NCBI GenBank assembly: GCA_903944555.1 | Contig: CAJASG010000177.1 | Location: 1-8,146 of the forward strand | Reading direction: 5' to 3' | DNA: 8,146 bases | From: an uncultured beta proteobacterium | GTDB lineage: Bacteria > Pseudomonadota > Gammaproteobacteria > Burkholderiales > Burkholderiaceae_C | Shown: positions 1 through 7,422 of the stretch, piece by piece | Layout of the letters: each line of letters starts with the position of its first letter | Numbering within the stretch: the first letter of the stretch is position 1 | The notes under the pieces: generated by a model | Databases searched by the model: none | The model's input: only the letters and a program-made list of their open reading frames with translations | Told to the model about the DNA's origin: nothing | Position numbers and translations under genes: made by a program

Positions 1-872
1 ATGATGGCCAGTGCCAGACCCGTGAGGGACGCGAGGGTCAGCGACATGATCACAATTTCATCACCGGCGGAGGGCACAGCGCGCTCCAGCCATTGGGTCA
101 TCAGGACGTTGTGAACTTGAGCCCAGCCAAAGCCAACGGCCGCACACACCAACACCAGTGCCAGCAAGGATTTGTGGCCAGAGGCGCCGTTGTCTTCTTT
201 GTACAGCAGGGCTTCAGGTGGCAGTGCAGGCACCATGGCTGGCCTGAAGATGGCGACAGCCACAATAAACAGGATGTACAAGCCCACCAACATCAGGCCT
301 GGAATCAAAGCACCAGAGTACATGTCGCCCACCGAGCGGCCCAGTTGGTCAGCCAGAACAATCAGCACCAGTGAAGGGGGAATGGCCTGCGCCAGTGTGC
401 CTGAGGCGGTGATGGTGCCGGTGGCAATGGTGCGGCTGTAGCCGTATCGCAGCATGATGGGCAAAGAGATCAAGCCCATAGAGATCACGGCAGCAGCCAC
501 CACGCCGGTGGTAGCAGCCAGCAGGGCACCGACCAAAATCACGGCAATGGCAACTCCACCACGCACCGGGCCAAAGACTTGGCCTACGGTTTCCAGTAGA
601 TCCTCGGCCATGCCGGATCTTTCCAGAATAATCCCCATGAAGGTGAAGAACGGAATCGCCAAGAGCGTGTCGTTCTGCATGATGCCGAAGATGCGCAAAG
701 GCAGCGCCTGGAACATGGCGGCCGGGAATATGCCTGCCTCAATACCTATAAATCCAAACGCCAAGCCGGTGGCCGCCAGGCCAAAGGCCACGGGAAAGCC
801 GGTGAGTAGCACGACAAACAGGCCAATAAACATGAGGGGCACAAATTGTTGTGCCAAAAAAGTGGTTTGCAT
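1..872 (-). CDS. TRAP transporter large permease, DctM family (partial, C-terminus beyond window)
   Basis: This is the large membrane subunit of a tripartite ATP-independent periplasmic (TRAP) transporter, the ion-coupled translocation channel in the inner membrane. About 290 residues are visible, reading from ATG at 872 to the window's left edge with no stop. The protein opens with hydrophobic segments ([20 protein letters not shown]). It then carries family signatures such as [31 protein letters not shown] and [20 protein letters not shown], the last being the typical IPPS loop. After about residue 205 comes a longer polar stretch ([20 protein letters not shown]) followed by another hydrophobic helix. 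That resembles the long DctM subclass (about 600 residues, seen with 2-oxoacid/monocarboxylate-type TRAP systems) more than the ~430-residue classical form; this is inference. The start follows the small-permease stop directly (TAAATG), with AGGAGA just upstream inside that gene. The substrate cannot be told from the permease. Confidence 0.93.
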   Translation of the reverse strand, partial: MQTTFLAQQFVPLMFIGLFVVLLTGFPVAFGLAATGLAFGFIGIEAGIFPAAMFQALPLRIFGIMQNDTLLAIPFFTFMGIILERSGMAEDLLETVGQVFGPVRGGVAIAVILVGALLAATTGVVAAAVISMGLISLPIMLRYGYSRTIATGTITASGTLAQAIPPSLVLIVLADQLGRSVGDMYSGALIPGLMLVGLYILFIVAVAIFRPAMVPALPPEALLYKEDNGASGHKSLLALVLVCAAVGFGWAQVHNVLMTQWLERAVPSAGDEIVIMSLTLASLTGLALAI

Positions 873-1475
873 TTATTTGTCTCCTGCCAGCAACTCGGCT
901 GCTTTCTTTTCAAGTTCTTCCAGGTGTTTTTGCTCGTCGGATTTGGCTTCCTCGCCGCTCAGCACGTCAGGGCCACTGCCGGTGAGGAACGCAATGCGTT
1001 TGATGAGTTCAGATACTGCTTGCAGCATCAACAGCGCAAAACCCAAGGGAATGAGCCCATACACAGGCCAGCGGATCAACCCGCCTGCGTTGGTTGAAAT
1101 CTCGCCACTGATGAAGGCCTGCATGAAAAAGGGCCAGCCCAGCGCAATGCTGATGACACAAAACGGGATCAGCACCACCAAAATGCCGATCACATCAACC
1201 CAGTTGCGGGCGCGGTCGCTGAGCTTGCTGGAGATGAAGTCGATGCGCACATGCGAGTTCTTCAGGAAGCCGTAGCCGGCACCCAGCAAGAACACCGCGG
1301 CAAACAGGTACCACTGGATTTCCAGCAGGCCGTTGGAGCTTTGGTTGAAGGCTTTGCGCACCAGCGCGTTGCCAGCGCTTATGAGGGTGGTGGCCAGAAT
1401 CAGCCACATGGTGAATTTGCCGACCCAGGTGCTGATCGTATCGATCAGTCGGGACAGCGAGAGAAAAGGTGTCAT
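873..1475 (-). CDS. TRAP transporter small permease, DctQ family
   Basis: This is the small four-helix membrane subunit that partners the large permease downstream. The product is 200 residues. Predicted helices lie near 19-37, 52-71, 93-113 and 135-157. The family-type stretch EIQWYLFAAVFLLGAGYGF is followed by KNSHVRIDF at the end of helix 2. The C-terminal ~35 residues are highly charged (EEAKSDEQKHLEELEKKAAE) and probably form a cytoplasmic coiled or disordered tail, somewhat longer than in minimal DctQ proteins. I chose the ATG at 1475 because AGGAG (1481-1485) precedes it at good spacing and the protein then begins just before the first helix. An in-frame extension to 1589 would add 38 unrelated residues. 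Its TAA abuts the ATG of the large permease. No binding-protein gene lies upstream, where a chemoreceptor gene diverges instead. Confidence 0.93.
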   Translation of the reverse strand: MTPFLSLSRLIDTISTWVGKFTMWLILATTLISAGNALVRKAFNQSSNGLLEIQWYLFAAVFLLGAGYGFLKNSHVRIDFISSKLSDRARNWVDVIGILVVLIPFCVISIALGWPFFMQAFISGEISTNAGGLIRWPVYGLIPLGFALLMLQAVSELIKRIAFLTGSGPDVLSGEEAKSDEQKHLEELEKKAAELLAGDK

Positions 1476-1666
1476 GGTGTCTCCTGCAGTTGAAATAGAT
1501 AGGTGGCGATTAATTTCCGCTCTTGCCCCTTGCGAACCCGCAGAGTCTAAGCGTAATCGTTCGTTGTGTGGCTGAAGAAACCCTGACATGTAGGGGGCGT
1601 GGCAGTCTTGTCACGGTTCTGACTTGCTTGCATGGCAGCATCAACTTCGCAATAAGGAGCGAAGTG
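1476..1666. other. Divergent intergenic region between TRAP permease genes and chemoreceptor gene
   Basis: These 191 bp must hold the promoters for both the TRAP operon (minus) and the chemoreceptor (plus). I could not find a convincing sigma-70, sigma-28 or sigma-54 promoter. GG/GC pairs near 1615-1627 have the wrong spacing for sigma-54, and nothing resembles the flagellar GCCGATAA box. The only clear elements are AGGAG at 1481-1485 for the small permease and a hairpin carrying the chemoreceptor ribosome-binding site at 1644-1665. Confidence 0.5.
1644..1665 (+). promoter_or_regulatory. Ribosome-binding site inside a hairpin loop, ahead of the chemoreceptor gene
   Basis: ACTTCGC (1644-1650) and GCGAAGT (1659-1665) form a perfect 7-bp inverted repeat. 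The loop AATAAGGA holds most of the Shine-Dalgarno AAGGAG (1654-1659). The ATG at 1667 begins one base after the stem. The SD spacing of 7 bases decides this start over upstream in-frame codons. The stem could expose the SD in the loop or hinder ribosome entry. Whether it forms or regulates in the cell is inference. Confidence 0.5.
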
Positions 1667-3277
1667 ATGATGACAATTTTGACCAAACTGCGCATTCAGT
1701 CGCGGCTGCTGTTTTTGCTGGTCTTTTCTGTGCTGGCTTTGGTGGCCTTGGGAGCCTTTTCGGCCATCACCATCAAGACCGAAGCGGACCGTGCCACGAC
1801 CTTTATTGACAGGGAGTTTGAGTCGGTACGCACGCTGAGCGATGTGCGTGCCGCCATTGGCAACGCCCGCCGGTTTGAAAAGGATATTTTTCTGACGATG
1901 GGGGACGAGAAAGATACGGAACGCTTCACGGGCCTGTGGAAAGCTGAAGTGGTCCACATTCGCGAGGCCATCGCGCAGTCAGTCGCGCTGGCGACACCCA
2001 GTGAGGCCGCAATGTTGGAAACGTTGCTCGCTGGCATCGATGCGTACGCCACCGGCTTCAAAGGGCTGTTGGGAAAATTGGAGCGCGGTGAGCTCAATGA
2101 CCCCTGGGCCGCCAACACGGCGATGACGCCACTCAAAGAAGACATCCGCCGGGCCGAGCAGGCGCTGGCGGATTTGTCTGGCTCCATCTCAAGCCGGGCC
2201 AGCGAGCGGCGTGGTGCCTTGGCCGTCACTGCCGCCCAAGCGCCTTGGCTGGTCGTTGCCGCGACGGCCTTGGTCTCGGTGCTGGCCACGCTGCTGGTGC
2301 TGGCAATTGTTCGTTCGATACTGGTGCCGATTCGGGACTTGCAGGCCACTGCCAACGCCTGGGGGCAGGGTGACTTGAGTGTGGGACTCCAAGGCGGCGG
2401 TCAGTGCGAGATCTCGGACGTGAAGCGCGACCTGGGCCGCATGCACGGGTCACTGACCGACCTGGTGGCGCAGGTCTACTCGGGCGTGGAGGTGGTAAGC
2501 GACAACACGGTGGAGATTTCCAATGCCAACAACCACCTTGCGGAGCGCACGGAGAGCGCTGCGGTGTCACTGCAAAAGATCGTTTGTTCGGTGGATGTAC
2601 TGGCTGTTGCGGTCAAGCGCACGGCCCATTCGGCAGCAGATGCCGTGAAGTCGGCGGCGGGTGCAACGCAGGTGGCAACCCGCGGTGGCGAGGTGGTGTC
2701 CCAAGTGGTGGACACCATGCGGGCGATCAACCAGTCATCCAAAAAAATTGCCGAGATCATTGGCGTGATCGACGGCATTGCTTTTCAGACCAACATTCTG
2801 GCGCTCAATGCGGCGGTGGAGGCCGCCCGCGCGGGTGAGCAGGGTCGGGGCTTTGCGGTGGTGGCCAGCGAGGTGCGCAGCTTGGCCGGTCGCTCGGCAG
2901 AGGCCGCGCGCGAGATCAAATCCATCATCGCCTTGTCGGTTGAGAAGGTGCAGCAGGGCTCAGCCTTGGTAGAGGGCGCGGGGCAAACCATGCGGGAGAT
3001 TGTGGTGAGCGTGGGCCAGGTGTCCGGGGTGATTGAAGAGATTCGGGCGGCTGCCAATGAGCAACTGGAGGGGATCGAGCACATCAACGCGTCGATGGGC
3101 GGGATTGACCAAGCCACCCAACAAAATGCGGCCATGGTGGAGGAATCTGCCGCCGGGGCCTTGAGCCTGGCACAAGAGACGCAGCACCTGCGCAGGGCCG
3201 TATCCGTTTTCAAGCTCGGGCGGCGGGCTGACAATTTTGAGTCAAATCGGCCTCTAGCCCTTATAGCTTATGCGTGA
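1667..3277 (+). CDS. Methyl-accepting chemotaxis protein (4-helix-bundle sensor type)
   Basis: This is a transmembrane chemoreceptor that passes ligand binding to CheA/CheW. The product is 536 residues. It has a first membrane helix (~13-36), a ~155-residue mainly helical periplasmic domain resembling the 4HB_MCP sensor, a second membrane helix (~192-216), a HAMP linker (~217-268), and a long helical signalling domain (~290-515). The hairpin tip at 364-400 is canonical (FQTNILALNAAVEAARAGEQ, then GRGFAVVA). No CheR/CheB-tethering pentapeptide such as NWETF is present. The last residues (FESNRPLALIAYA) follow the usual VSVFKLG end and are encoded by an interspersed repeat. An upstream in-frame start at 1523 is possible, but AAGGAG at 1654-1659 and the onset of homology favour 1667. 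The ligand is unknown. It diverges from a TRAP transporter, so a shared substrate is conceivable but unproven. Confidence 0.94.
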   Translation: MMTILTKLRIQSRLLFLLVFSVLALVALGAFSAITIKTEADRATTFIDREFESVRTLSDVRAAIGNARRFEKDIFLTMGDEKDTERFTGLWKAEVVHIREAIAQSVALATPSEAAMLETLLAGIDAYATGFKGLLGKLERGELNDPWAANTAMTPLKEDIRRAEQALADLSGSISSRASERRGALAVTAAQAPWLVVAATALVSVLATLLVLAIVRSILVPIRDLQATANAWGQGDLSVGLQGGGQCEISDVKRDLGRMHGSLTDLVAQVYSGVEVVSDNTVEISNANNHLAERTESAAVSLQKIVCSVDVLAVAVKRTAHSAADAVKSAAGATQVATRGGEVVSQVVDTMRAINQSSKKIAEIIGVIDGIAFQTNILALNAAVEAARAGEQGRGFAVVASEVRSLAGRSAEAAREIKSIIALSVEKVQQGSALVEGAGQTMREIVVSVGQVSGVIEEIRAAANEQLEGIEHINASMGGIDQATQQNAAMVEESAAGALSLAQETQHLRRAVSVFKLGRRADNFESNRPLALIAYA

Positions 3278-3298
3278 CCAGCTATGAAATAAGTAGCA
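3234..3298. repeat. Comamonadaceae-type interspersed intergenic repeat spanning two convergent gene ends
   Basis: The segment from TTTTGAGTCAAATCGGCCTC to AGCTATGAAATAAGTAGCA resembles a repeat I recall from many Comamonadaceae genomes. In the other orientation that repeat runs TGCTA(T/C)TT...ATAGCTG...AAG...GGCTAGAGGCC...ATTTG. It contains an imperfect hairpin: ATAGCT at 3263-3268 and AGCTAT at 3280-3285, with an 11-base loop, extendable by one T-G and one T-A pair. No T-tract follows on either strand, so it is not a standard terminator. Both the chemoreceptor and crcB end inside it. The family assignment is from memory, without a search. Confidence 0.6.
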
Positions 3299-3663
3299 GA
3301 CCGAATGCCGGCGATGGTGAGCAGCAGCGATCCGAACAGGTGAAGCGCGGCGGTTCCCAAGGCCAATGTGTAGCGTTGTTGGCTCAACAGGGCCACCACT
3401 TCAGCAGAAAAGCTGGAGAAGGTGGTGAGCGCACCCAAAAAGCCGGTGACCAGCGCCAGCCGCCATACCGGGTCGAGCTGGGGTAGCGCCTGAAAGACAG
3501 CCACGCAAACACCCACCAAATAGCCGCCGATCAGGTTGGCTGCCAGCGTGCCCATTGGCATGACGCCAACGGAGCCTGCCAGCGGGTTGAGCCACAGGCC
3601 CAGCTGCCAGCGGGCCAAGGCGCCGATGCTGGCTCCGGTGCAAATGGCAAACACCGCCAGCAT
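3268..3663 (-). CDS. crcB: Fluoride efflux channel CrcB/Fluc
   Basis: CrcB (Fluc) is a small inner-membrane protein that works as an antiparallel dimer and lets fluoride leave the cell. The 131-residue product has four hydrophobic helices and the family's key motifs. These are GASIGALARW near the N-terminus, GTLAANLIGG (38-47) with the conserved Asn43, and GFLGALTTFSSFS (74-86) carrying the pore phenylalanines Phe82 and Phe85. Only one crcB is visible, consistent with homodimers. The ATG overlaps the TAA of the preceding gene by one base (TAATG), with GGTGG a few bases further up, so translation is probably coupled. It sits last in the LPS gene string, and no fluoride riboswitch is apparent upstream. 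The last ~10 residues (SATYFIAGHA) and the stop come from the interspersed repeat, replacing whatever native end the protein had. The stop lies 10 bp inside the convergent chemoreceptor gene. Confidence 0.95.
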   Translation of the reverse strand: MLAVFAICTGASIGALARWQLGLWLNPLAGSVGVMPMGTLAANLIGGYLVGVCVAVFQALPQLDPVWRLALVTGFLGALTTFSSFSAEVVALLSQQRYTLALGTAALHLFGSLLLTIAGIRSATYFIAGHA

Positions 3664-3974
3664 TACTGCGCCACCGTGCCTGCGTTTTTGGCAACGCCAG
3701 CACCGGTTGCCTGGTACGGCGCCGCGTTGACGGTGAGCCCTTCGCGGGAGAGCTTGACGGCGGTTGGCGGCTTGATGCCTTTGACCCGGGCCATGAAATC
3801 AGCCCAATTCTTGAAGGCGCCGTCTGCGCGTGCTTTCAAAATGCGGGCGGTGCTGCTGGGCCCCAGTCCCTTGATGCCATCCAGCTCGGCTTCGGTGGCC
3901 TGGTTGATCTCTACCGACGCAAAGCAGGTGGAGGCAGCCAGCAAGGCGGCGAGCAAGAGGACTTTTTTAAGCAT
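3663..3974 (-). CDS. Small secreted ComEA-like helix-hairpin-helix protein
   Basis: The product is 103 residues. A Sec signal peptide ([19 protein letters not shown]) is followed by a helix-hairpin-helix region: [20 protein letters not shown], then a second hairpin around [15 protein letters not shown]. This is the fold of the DNA-binding domain of ComEA, the periplasmic receptor that pulls in DNA during natural transformation. Minimal ComEA-like proteins of this size (signal plus HhH) are widespread in proteobacteria, and many are unlinked to competence genes. A DNA-uptake role here is therefore only possible. The short polar tail (about 84-103) has no recognised motif. The ATG at 3974 lies inside the end of hldD (8-bp overlap). 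It was chosen over an upstream in-frame ATG because it begins the signal peptide. Cys17 is preceded by Ser-Thr, a poor lipobox, so cleavage after FA at 19 is more likely than lipidation. Confidence 0.85.
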   Translation of the reverse strand: MLKKVLLLAALLAASTCFASVEINQATEAELDGIKGLGPSSTARILKARADGAFKNWADFMARVKGIKPPTAVKLSREGLTVNAAPYQATGAGVAKNAGTVAQ

Positions 3975-4986
3975 GTTTGGCCAGCCATTGCACATATTTG
4001 CCCACGCCAGTTTGCACATCCACAAACGTGTGGTCACAACCGGTGGCGCGCAGGGCGGTCAGGTCGGCTTGGGTGAAGCATTGGTACTTGCCGCGCAGGG
4101 CGTCGGGGAAGGGCACGTATTCGACCAAGCCCTGCTCGGCCACTGCGGCCAGCGGCAGCGCGGCCTCGCCTTTCAGTGCGCGCATGCTGTTGACCACGGA
4201 GTGCGCCACGTCGTTGAACGGCTGGGCCCGACCTGAGCCGAGGTTGAAAATGCCGGTTTCCGTGGGGTGGTCAAAAAACCAGAGGTTCACGGCCACCACG
4301 TCGTCGATAAAGACGAAGTCGCGCATCTGGCCGCCCTGGGCGTAGCCACCGTATTCGCCAAACAGCTTGACTTTTCCTTCGGCCTTGAACTGGTTGAACT
4401 GGTGAAACGCCACGCTGGCCATGCGGCCTTTGTGTTGCTCACGCGGGCCGTACACATTGAAGTAGCGAAAGCCCACCACCTGGTGCGTTTTTCCCGCTTT
4501 GGTGCGTTGGAAGTCATTGCCACACTCGCGGCGCATGCGTTGGTCAAACAGCAGCTTGGAGTAGCCGTAGACGTTCAGCGGTAACTCAAACGCCGGGTCT
4601 TCGCGGAACGTGTCCGAGCCGCCGTAGGTCGCTGCGGAGGAGGCGTACAGCAGGCGGGCACCACGCTTTTGGCAGGCCTGAAACAGGTGCCACGACAGCG
4701 TGTAGTTGTTCGCCATCATGTATTTGCCATCCAGCTCCATGGTGTCGCTGCAGGCGCCTTCGTGAAACACGGCTTCTACCTGGCCGTAGTGGCCGGTTGC
4801 AAATTCATCGTAGAAAGTATCCGCATCGACGTAGTCGGCAATGTGCAGGTCCGCCAGGTTGCGGAATTTATCGCCCTGCTTGAGGTCGTCCACCGCAATG
4901 ATGTCGGTGTAGCCTCTGGCATTGAGGCCCTTGACCAGGTTGCTTCCGATAAAGCCGGCCGCGCCGGTGACGACGATACGGGTCAT
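3967..4986 (-). CDS. hldD: ADP-L-glycero-D-manno-heptose 6-epimerase
   Basis: HldD (RfaD) is the cytoplasmic enzyme that epimerises ADP-D-glycero-D-manno-heptose to ADP-L-glycero-D-manno-heptose, the donor for the LPS inner core. The 339-residue product belongs to the extended short-chain dehydrogenase/reductase family. It has the N-terminal nucleotide-binding motif [10 protein letters not shown] (8-17), HEGACSDT with DGKYMM downstream (75-91), ASSAATYGG with Ser116 (115-123), and the catalytic YGYSK (Tyr140, Lys144). These match the E. coli enzyme position for position. [10 protein letters not shown] (174-183) and FIDDV (226-230) are further family motifs. At 339 residues it is slightly longer than the E. 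coli protein (310), with a short insert around 154-168. GAGGAG at 4995-5000 lies 8 bases before the ATG. The start overlaps the rfaE1 stop as ATGA, and the two genes act at separate steps of one pathway. Confidence 0.97.
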   Translation of the reverse strand: MTRIVVTGAAGFIGSNLVKGLNARGYTDIIAVDDLKQGDKFRNLADLHIADYVDADTFYDEFATGHYGQVEAVFHEGACSDTMELDGKYMMANNYTLSWHLFQACQKRGARLLYASSAATYGGSDTFREDPAFELPLNVYGYSKLLFDQRMRRECGNDFQRTKAGKTHQVVGFRYFNVYGPREQHKGRMASVAFHQFNQFKAEGKVKLFGEYGGYAQGGQMRDFVFIDDVVAVNLWFFDHPTETGIFNLGSGRAQPFNDVAHSVVNSMRALKGEAALPLAAVAEQGLVEYVPFPDALRGKYQCFTQADLTALRATGCDHTFVDVQTGVGKYVQWLAKHA

Positions 4987-5912
4987 GCAAACAACTCCTC
5001 ATAGGAAACGGTGGCGGTACCGAATTTGCCAACCACCAAGCCGCCGGCCCGATTGGCATGGGGCAGTGCATGGCGCAGGCTGACACCTGCTGCGACCAGT
5101 GCGGCCATGGTGGCGATGACGGTGTCGCCAGCGCCAGTGACATCAAATACTTCGCGCGCCTGTGCGCTCACGTGCAGCTGGCCGTCGGCGTCAAACAGGG
5201 TCATGCCCTCTTCACTGCGGGTGAGCAATACGGCATCGAGCTGGAGCTGGTTGCGCAGGTTGTGGGCTTTGATTTGCAAATCTTCCTCGCTGCTCCAGGG
5301 GCCGATGACCTGCTGCAGTTCAGCGCGGTTGGGGGTGATTACGCTTGCATGCCGGTAGCGCGAGTAATCGCTGCCTTTGGGGTCGATCAGAATGGGCTTC
5401 TGCATCGCACGGGCCTGGGCAATCATGCCTTCTACATGCGCGAGGCCGCCCTTGCCGTAATCGGAAAATAGCACGGCATCGTGCAGCGGCAGCAGCTCGG
5501 TGAACTTGGCTGTTTGCGATGCAAGGACTTCGCTCTTCGGGGTGTTTTCGAAATCCAGGCGCAGCAGCTGTTGTTGGCGGCCAATGACGCGCAATTTAAC
5601 CGTGGTCTTGAGATCGCTATCGCGTCCGAAATGGGTGCGGATGCCGGTCTTGGCAACGATGGCTTCGAGCTTATGGCTGGCCTCGTCATCGCCGACCACC
5701 GTCAGCAAAGATGCCTGTGCACCCAGTGATGCTGCATTGAAGGCCACATTGGCAGCCCCGCCGCAGCGTTCTTCTTCGCGTGTGATGCGTACCACCGGTA
5801 CCGGCGCTTCGGGGCTGATGCGGTCTACAGCGCCGTACCAGTAGCGGTCCAGCATGACATCGCCGACCACCAGTACGCGGGCTGCAGATATTTGGGAAAG
5901 GGTAACTGTCAT
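4983..5912 (-). CDS. rfaE1: D-glycero-beta-D-manno-heptose-7-phosphate kinase (stand-alone kinase domain)
   Basis: This cytoplasmic kinase phosphorylates heptose 7-phosphate at position 1 on the way to ADP-heptose for LPS. It is a PfkB/ribokinase-family protein of 309 residues. Motifs are [15 protein letters not shown] (13-27), GGAANVA (51-57), SDYGKGG (150-156), ITPNRAE (192-198) and the C-terminal DVTGAGDT (257-264), whose Asp263 is the expected catalytic base. In E. coli this domain is fused to an adenylyltransferase (HldE, ~477 residues). Here only the kinase is present and it ends cleanly at TGA, so a separate hldC/rfaE2 is expected elsewhere. I chose the ATG at 5912 because MTVTLSQI aligns with the E. 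coli start MKVTLPEF. A GTG at 5921, directly after the lapB stop, would add three residues and cannot be excluded. It is coupled to hldD by a 4-bp ATGA overlap. Confidence 0.95.
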   Translation of the reverse strand: MTVTLSQISAARVLVVGDVMLDRYWYGAVDRISPEAPVPVVRITREEERCGGAANVAFNAASLGAQASLLTVVGDDEASHKLEAIVAKTGIRTHFGRDSDLKTTVKLRVIGRQQQLLRLDFENTPKSEVLASQTAKFTELLPLHDAVLFSDYGKGGLAHVEGMIAQARAMQKPILIDPKGSDYSRYRHASVITPNRAELQQVIGPWSSEEDLQIKAHNLRNQLQLDAVLLTRSEEGMTLFDADGQLHVSAQAREVFDVTGAGDTVIATMAALVAAGVSLRHALPHANRAGGLVVGKFGTATVSYEELFA

Positions 5913-5922
5913 GGTGCTCACG

Positions 5923-7080
5923 TCAAAGTTCTTCTACGCGCCGTGCGGGGTAGCTGTCCCAGGCCTGGCAGCCCGGGCACTGCCAGAAGTGTTGCTTGGC
6001 CTCAAAACCGCAAGCGGCACAGCGGTAGCGCGTGAGGGGCTTCACAGCATGGTCCAGCGCGCGTTGTACCTGGGGATGAAATTGCTCGTGCTCGAGCTTT
6101 TCACCCGCAATCCATTTGGCTGCAGCCACAAGAGAGGGTTCTTTCTCCAGGTGGCGCGCATACCAGTCGCGGGCGCTGGAGGTGGTGTCGCCATCGGCAG
6201 CTTCCAGGGCTACGATGGCGTCGAGCACATCAAGCGACGGTGTCTCGGCGTAGGTGCTTTTGAGTTGGGCCAAAGCAGGCGCAATGCGCCCGGCCTCTAT
6301 GGCAGCTTGCGCCAGGTGCGGCGCTATCAGGCTGACTGCCTCCGGCGCCGCCAGCATGGCTTGCGATAGCGTGGCAAGCGATGGGTTGGAATCTCCATTT
6401 TGTCTCTGCAAGCGGGCCAGATCCATACGGGGGCGGGGGGCATGCGGGGCAATGCCTGCAGCCTGCTCCAGCAAGGCCTGTGCTTGCACCGCATCGCCAG
6501 CAGCGGCCACCGAGCCCGCTTGTTCGCAAAGGTAGTGCGACTGACGGCCACCGAAGTTGCCCTGGCCCGCAGCCTCCAATTTGCGGGCAATGTCTGCGGC
6601 ATGGGTCCAGTCGCGTGAGCGCTCGTAGTTGGCCAACAGTGCCAGCCGTGCTTGTGCCTCAAAGCGTGTGCCTTCCAGTTTGAGAAGTGCGTCCTCGGCA
6701 CGGTCCAGCAGGCCGGCCTTGAGGTAATCCAGCGCCAATGCATGCTGCGCGCGGTGGCGGTCATCCTGGCTCAGGTCCCCGCGGGAGAGCAAATGCTCAT
6801 GCACACGCACAGCGCGTTCGTACTCGCCCCGGCGGCGAAACAGGTTGCCCAGCGCAAAGTGAAGCTCAGAGGTGTCGGGGTCGCTTTGTACCGCCTCAAT
6901 AAAGGCGTCGATGGCCTGGTCTTGCTGCTCATTGAGCAAAAAGTTCAGGCCCTTGAAGTAGGCTTTTGGAGCCTGGCGATTTTCCATGCGCAGCTGGCGC
7001 AGGTCCATACGGGACGCCAGCCAGCCCAGCACAAAGGCCACGGGCAGGCCCATGAGAATAAGGGTGAGATCAAAGTCCAT
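5923..7080 (-). CDS. lapB: Lipopolysaccharide assembly protein LapB (YciM)
   Basis: LapB is an inner-membrane-anchored regulator with a cytoplasmic tetratricopeptide domain. In E. coli it directs FtsH to degrade LpxC and so limits LPS synthesis. The 385-residue product matches the usual ~389. It has one N-terminal membrane helix (about 5-22), then a basic stretch, then TPR-like helical pairs from ~40 to ~330 (clear ones at 40-73 and 74-107). It ends in a rubredoxin-like metal-binding knuckle: RCAACGF and CPGC, with Cys354, Cys357, Cys368 and Cys371, followed by AWDSYP. All four metal ligands are intact. Its ATG overlaps the lapA stop by 11 bp and no strong SD is seen, suggesting coupled translation. 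It lies between lapA and the heptose genes, consistent with joint control of LPS supply. Confidence 0.96.
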   Translation of the reverse strand: MDFDLTLILMGLPVAFVLGWLASRMDLRQLRMENRQAPKAYFKGLNFLLNEQQDQAIDAFIEAVQSDPDTSELHFALGNLFRRRGEYERAVRVHEHLLSRGDLSQDDRHRAQHALALDYLKAGLLDRAEDALLKLEGTRFEAQARLALLANYERSRDWTHAADIARKLEAAGQGNFGGRQSHYLCEQAGSVAAAGDAVQAQALLEQAAGIAPHAPRPRMDLARLQRQNGDSNPSLATLSQAMLAAPEAVSLIAPHLAQAAIEAGRIAPALAQLKSTYAETPSLDVLDAIVALEAADGDTTSSARDWYARHLEKEPSLVAAAKWIAGEKLEHEQFHPQVQRALDHAVKPLTRYRCAACGFEAKQHFWQCPGCQAWDSYPARRVEEL

Positions 7081-7384
7081 CGGGACGGGAGAGCGGTTGT
7101 TTTTCTGCTTCGGCGTTCAAGGCGGTCGTGGCCGCTGCGGCGACTTCACGGGCACGGGTAGCCTCACGCCGGTGGCGCCACCAGCGCGGCACCATGCCCA
7201 GCACGCCAATCACCAGCCCGGCGGCAAATGCGCCCAGCACCACCAGCACCATGGGCGCCGTCCAGCGGTAACCAAAGAAAAATTGCACAGTTGCATCGCC
7301 CTGGTTGTTCAGGGCAAATGCGAACAGGGTAAACAAAATGGCCGCTTTAAGTAACCACTTAAAGAGCCATGCGATCTGTTTCAT
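7070..7384 (-). CDS. lapA: Lipopolysaccharide assembly protein LapA (DUF1049)
   Basis: LapA is a small inner-membrane protein that works with LapB and FtsH in LPS homeostasis. The 104-residue product has two membrane helices (about 7-26 and 43-65). Between them is the short loop LNNQGDATVQFFFGYRW, typical of the family. A basic turn (PRWWRHRRE) and an Ala/Glu-rich helical tail to about 95 follow, probably cytoplasmic. The start is supported by GAGGAG at 7389-7394, four bases before the ATG. The gene follows ihfB after 38 bp, a spacing that fits one transcript. The gap contains GAGGAG and no clear terminator. Confidence 0.93.
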   Translation of the reverse strand: MKQIAWLFKWLLKAAILFTLFAFALNNQGDATVQFFFGYRWTAPMVLVVLGAFAAGLVIGVLGMVPRWWRHRREATRAREVAAAATTALNAEAEKQPLSRPDGL

Positions 7385-7422
7385 TCTTCTCCTCGGTGTG
7401 GGAGTGATTCTAATAGCGCTAC

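Noticed and set aside
454..1275. Long plus-strand reading frame (273 codons) opposite the TRAP permease genes
   Set aside because: It runs antisense to two clear transporter genes. Its translation is rich in Ser, Pro, Met and Lys with no recognisable motif, as expected for the shadow of a GC-rich gene.
1600..1635. Sigma-54 or flagellar sigma-28 promoter before the chemoreceptor
   Set aside because: The GG at 1615-1616 and GC at 1626-1627 are separated by 9 rather than 10 bases, and the TGGCAC/TTGCA boxes do not match. No TAAA with GCCGATAA at correct spacing was found.
1696..2355. Minus-strand reading frame (219 codons) inside the chemoreceptor gene
   Set aside because: It is antisense to the receptor's sensor region, has a Ser/Ala/Arg-rich composition typical of a shadow frame, and has no ribosome-binding site or homology that I recognise.
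3261..3287. Bidirectional intrinsic terminator between chemoreceptor and crcB
   Set aside because: There is a weak AT-rich stem of 6-8 pairs with an 11-base loop, but no T-run follows on either strand.
3664..3974. Fluoride riboswitch ahead of crcB
   Set aside because: The sequence upstream is protein-coding right up to a one-base overlap, and I see no match to the compact crcB-motif pseudoknot. A covariance-model search would settle it.
3676..4236. Plus-strand frame across the ComEA-like gene and the end of hldD
   Set aside because: It opposes two genes with intact family motifs and shows no domain of its own.
4983..5912. rfaE1 as a truncated HldE missing its adenylyltransferase half
   Set aside because: It ends after a complete PfkB fold and overlaps hldD by ATGA. 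Separate kinase and adenylyltransferase genes are normal in betaproteobacteria, so this is the stand-alone form and not a broken gene.
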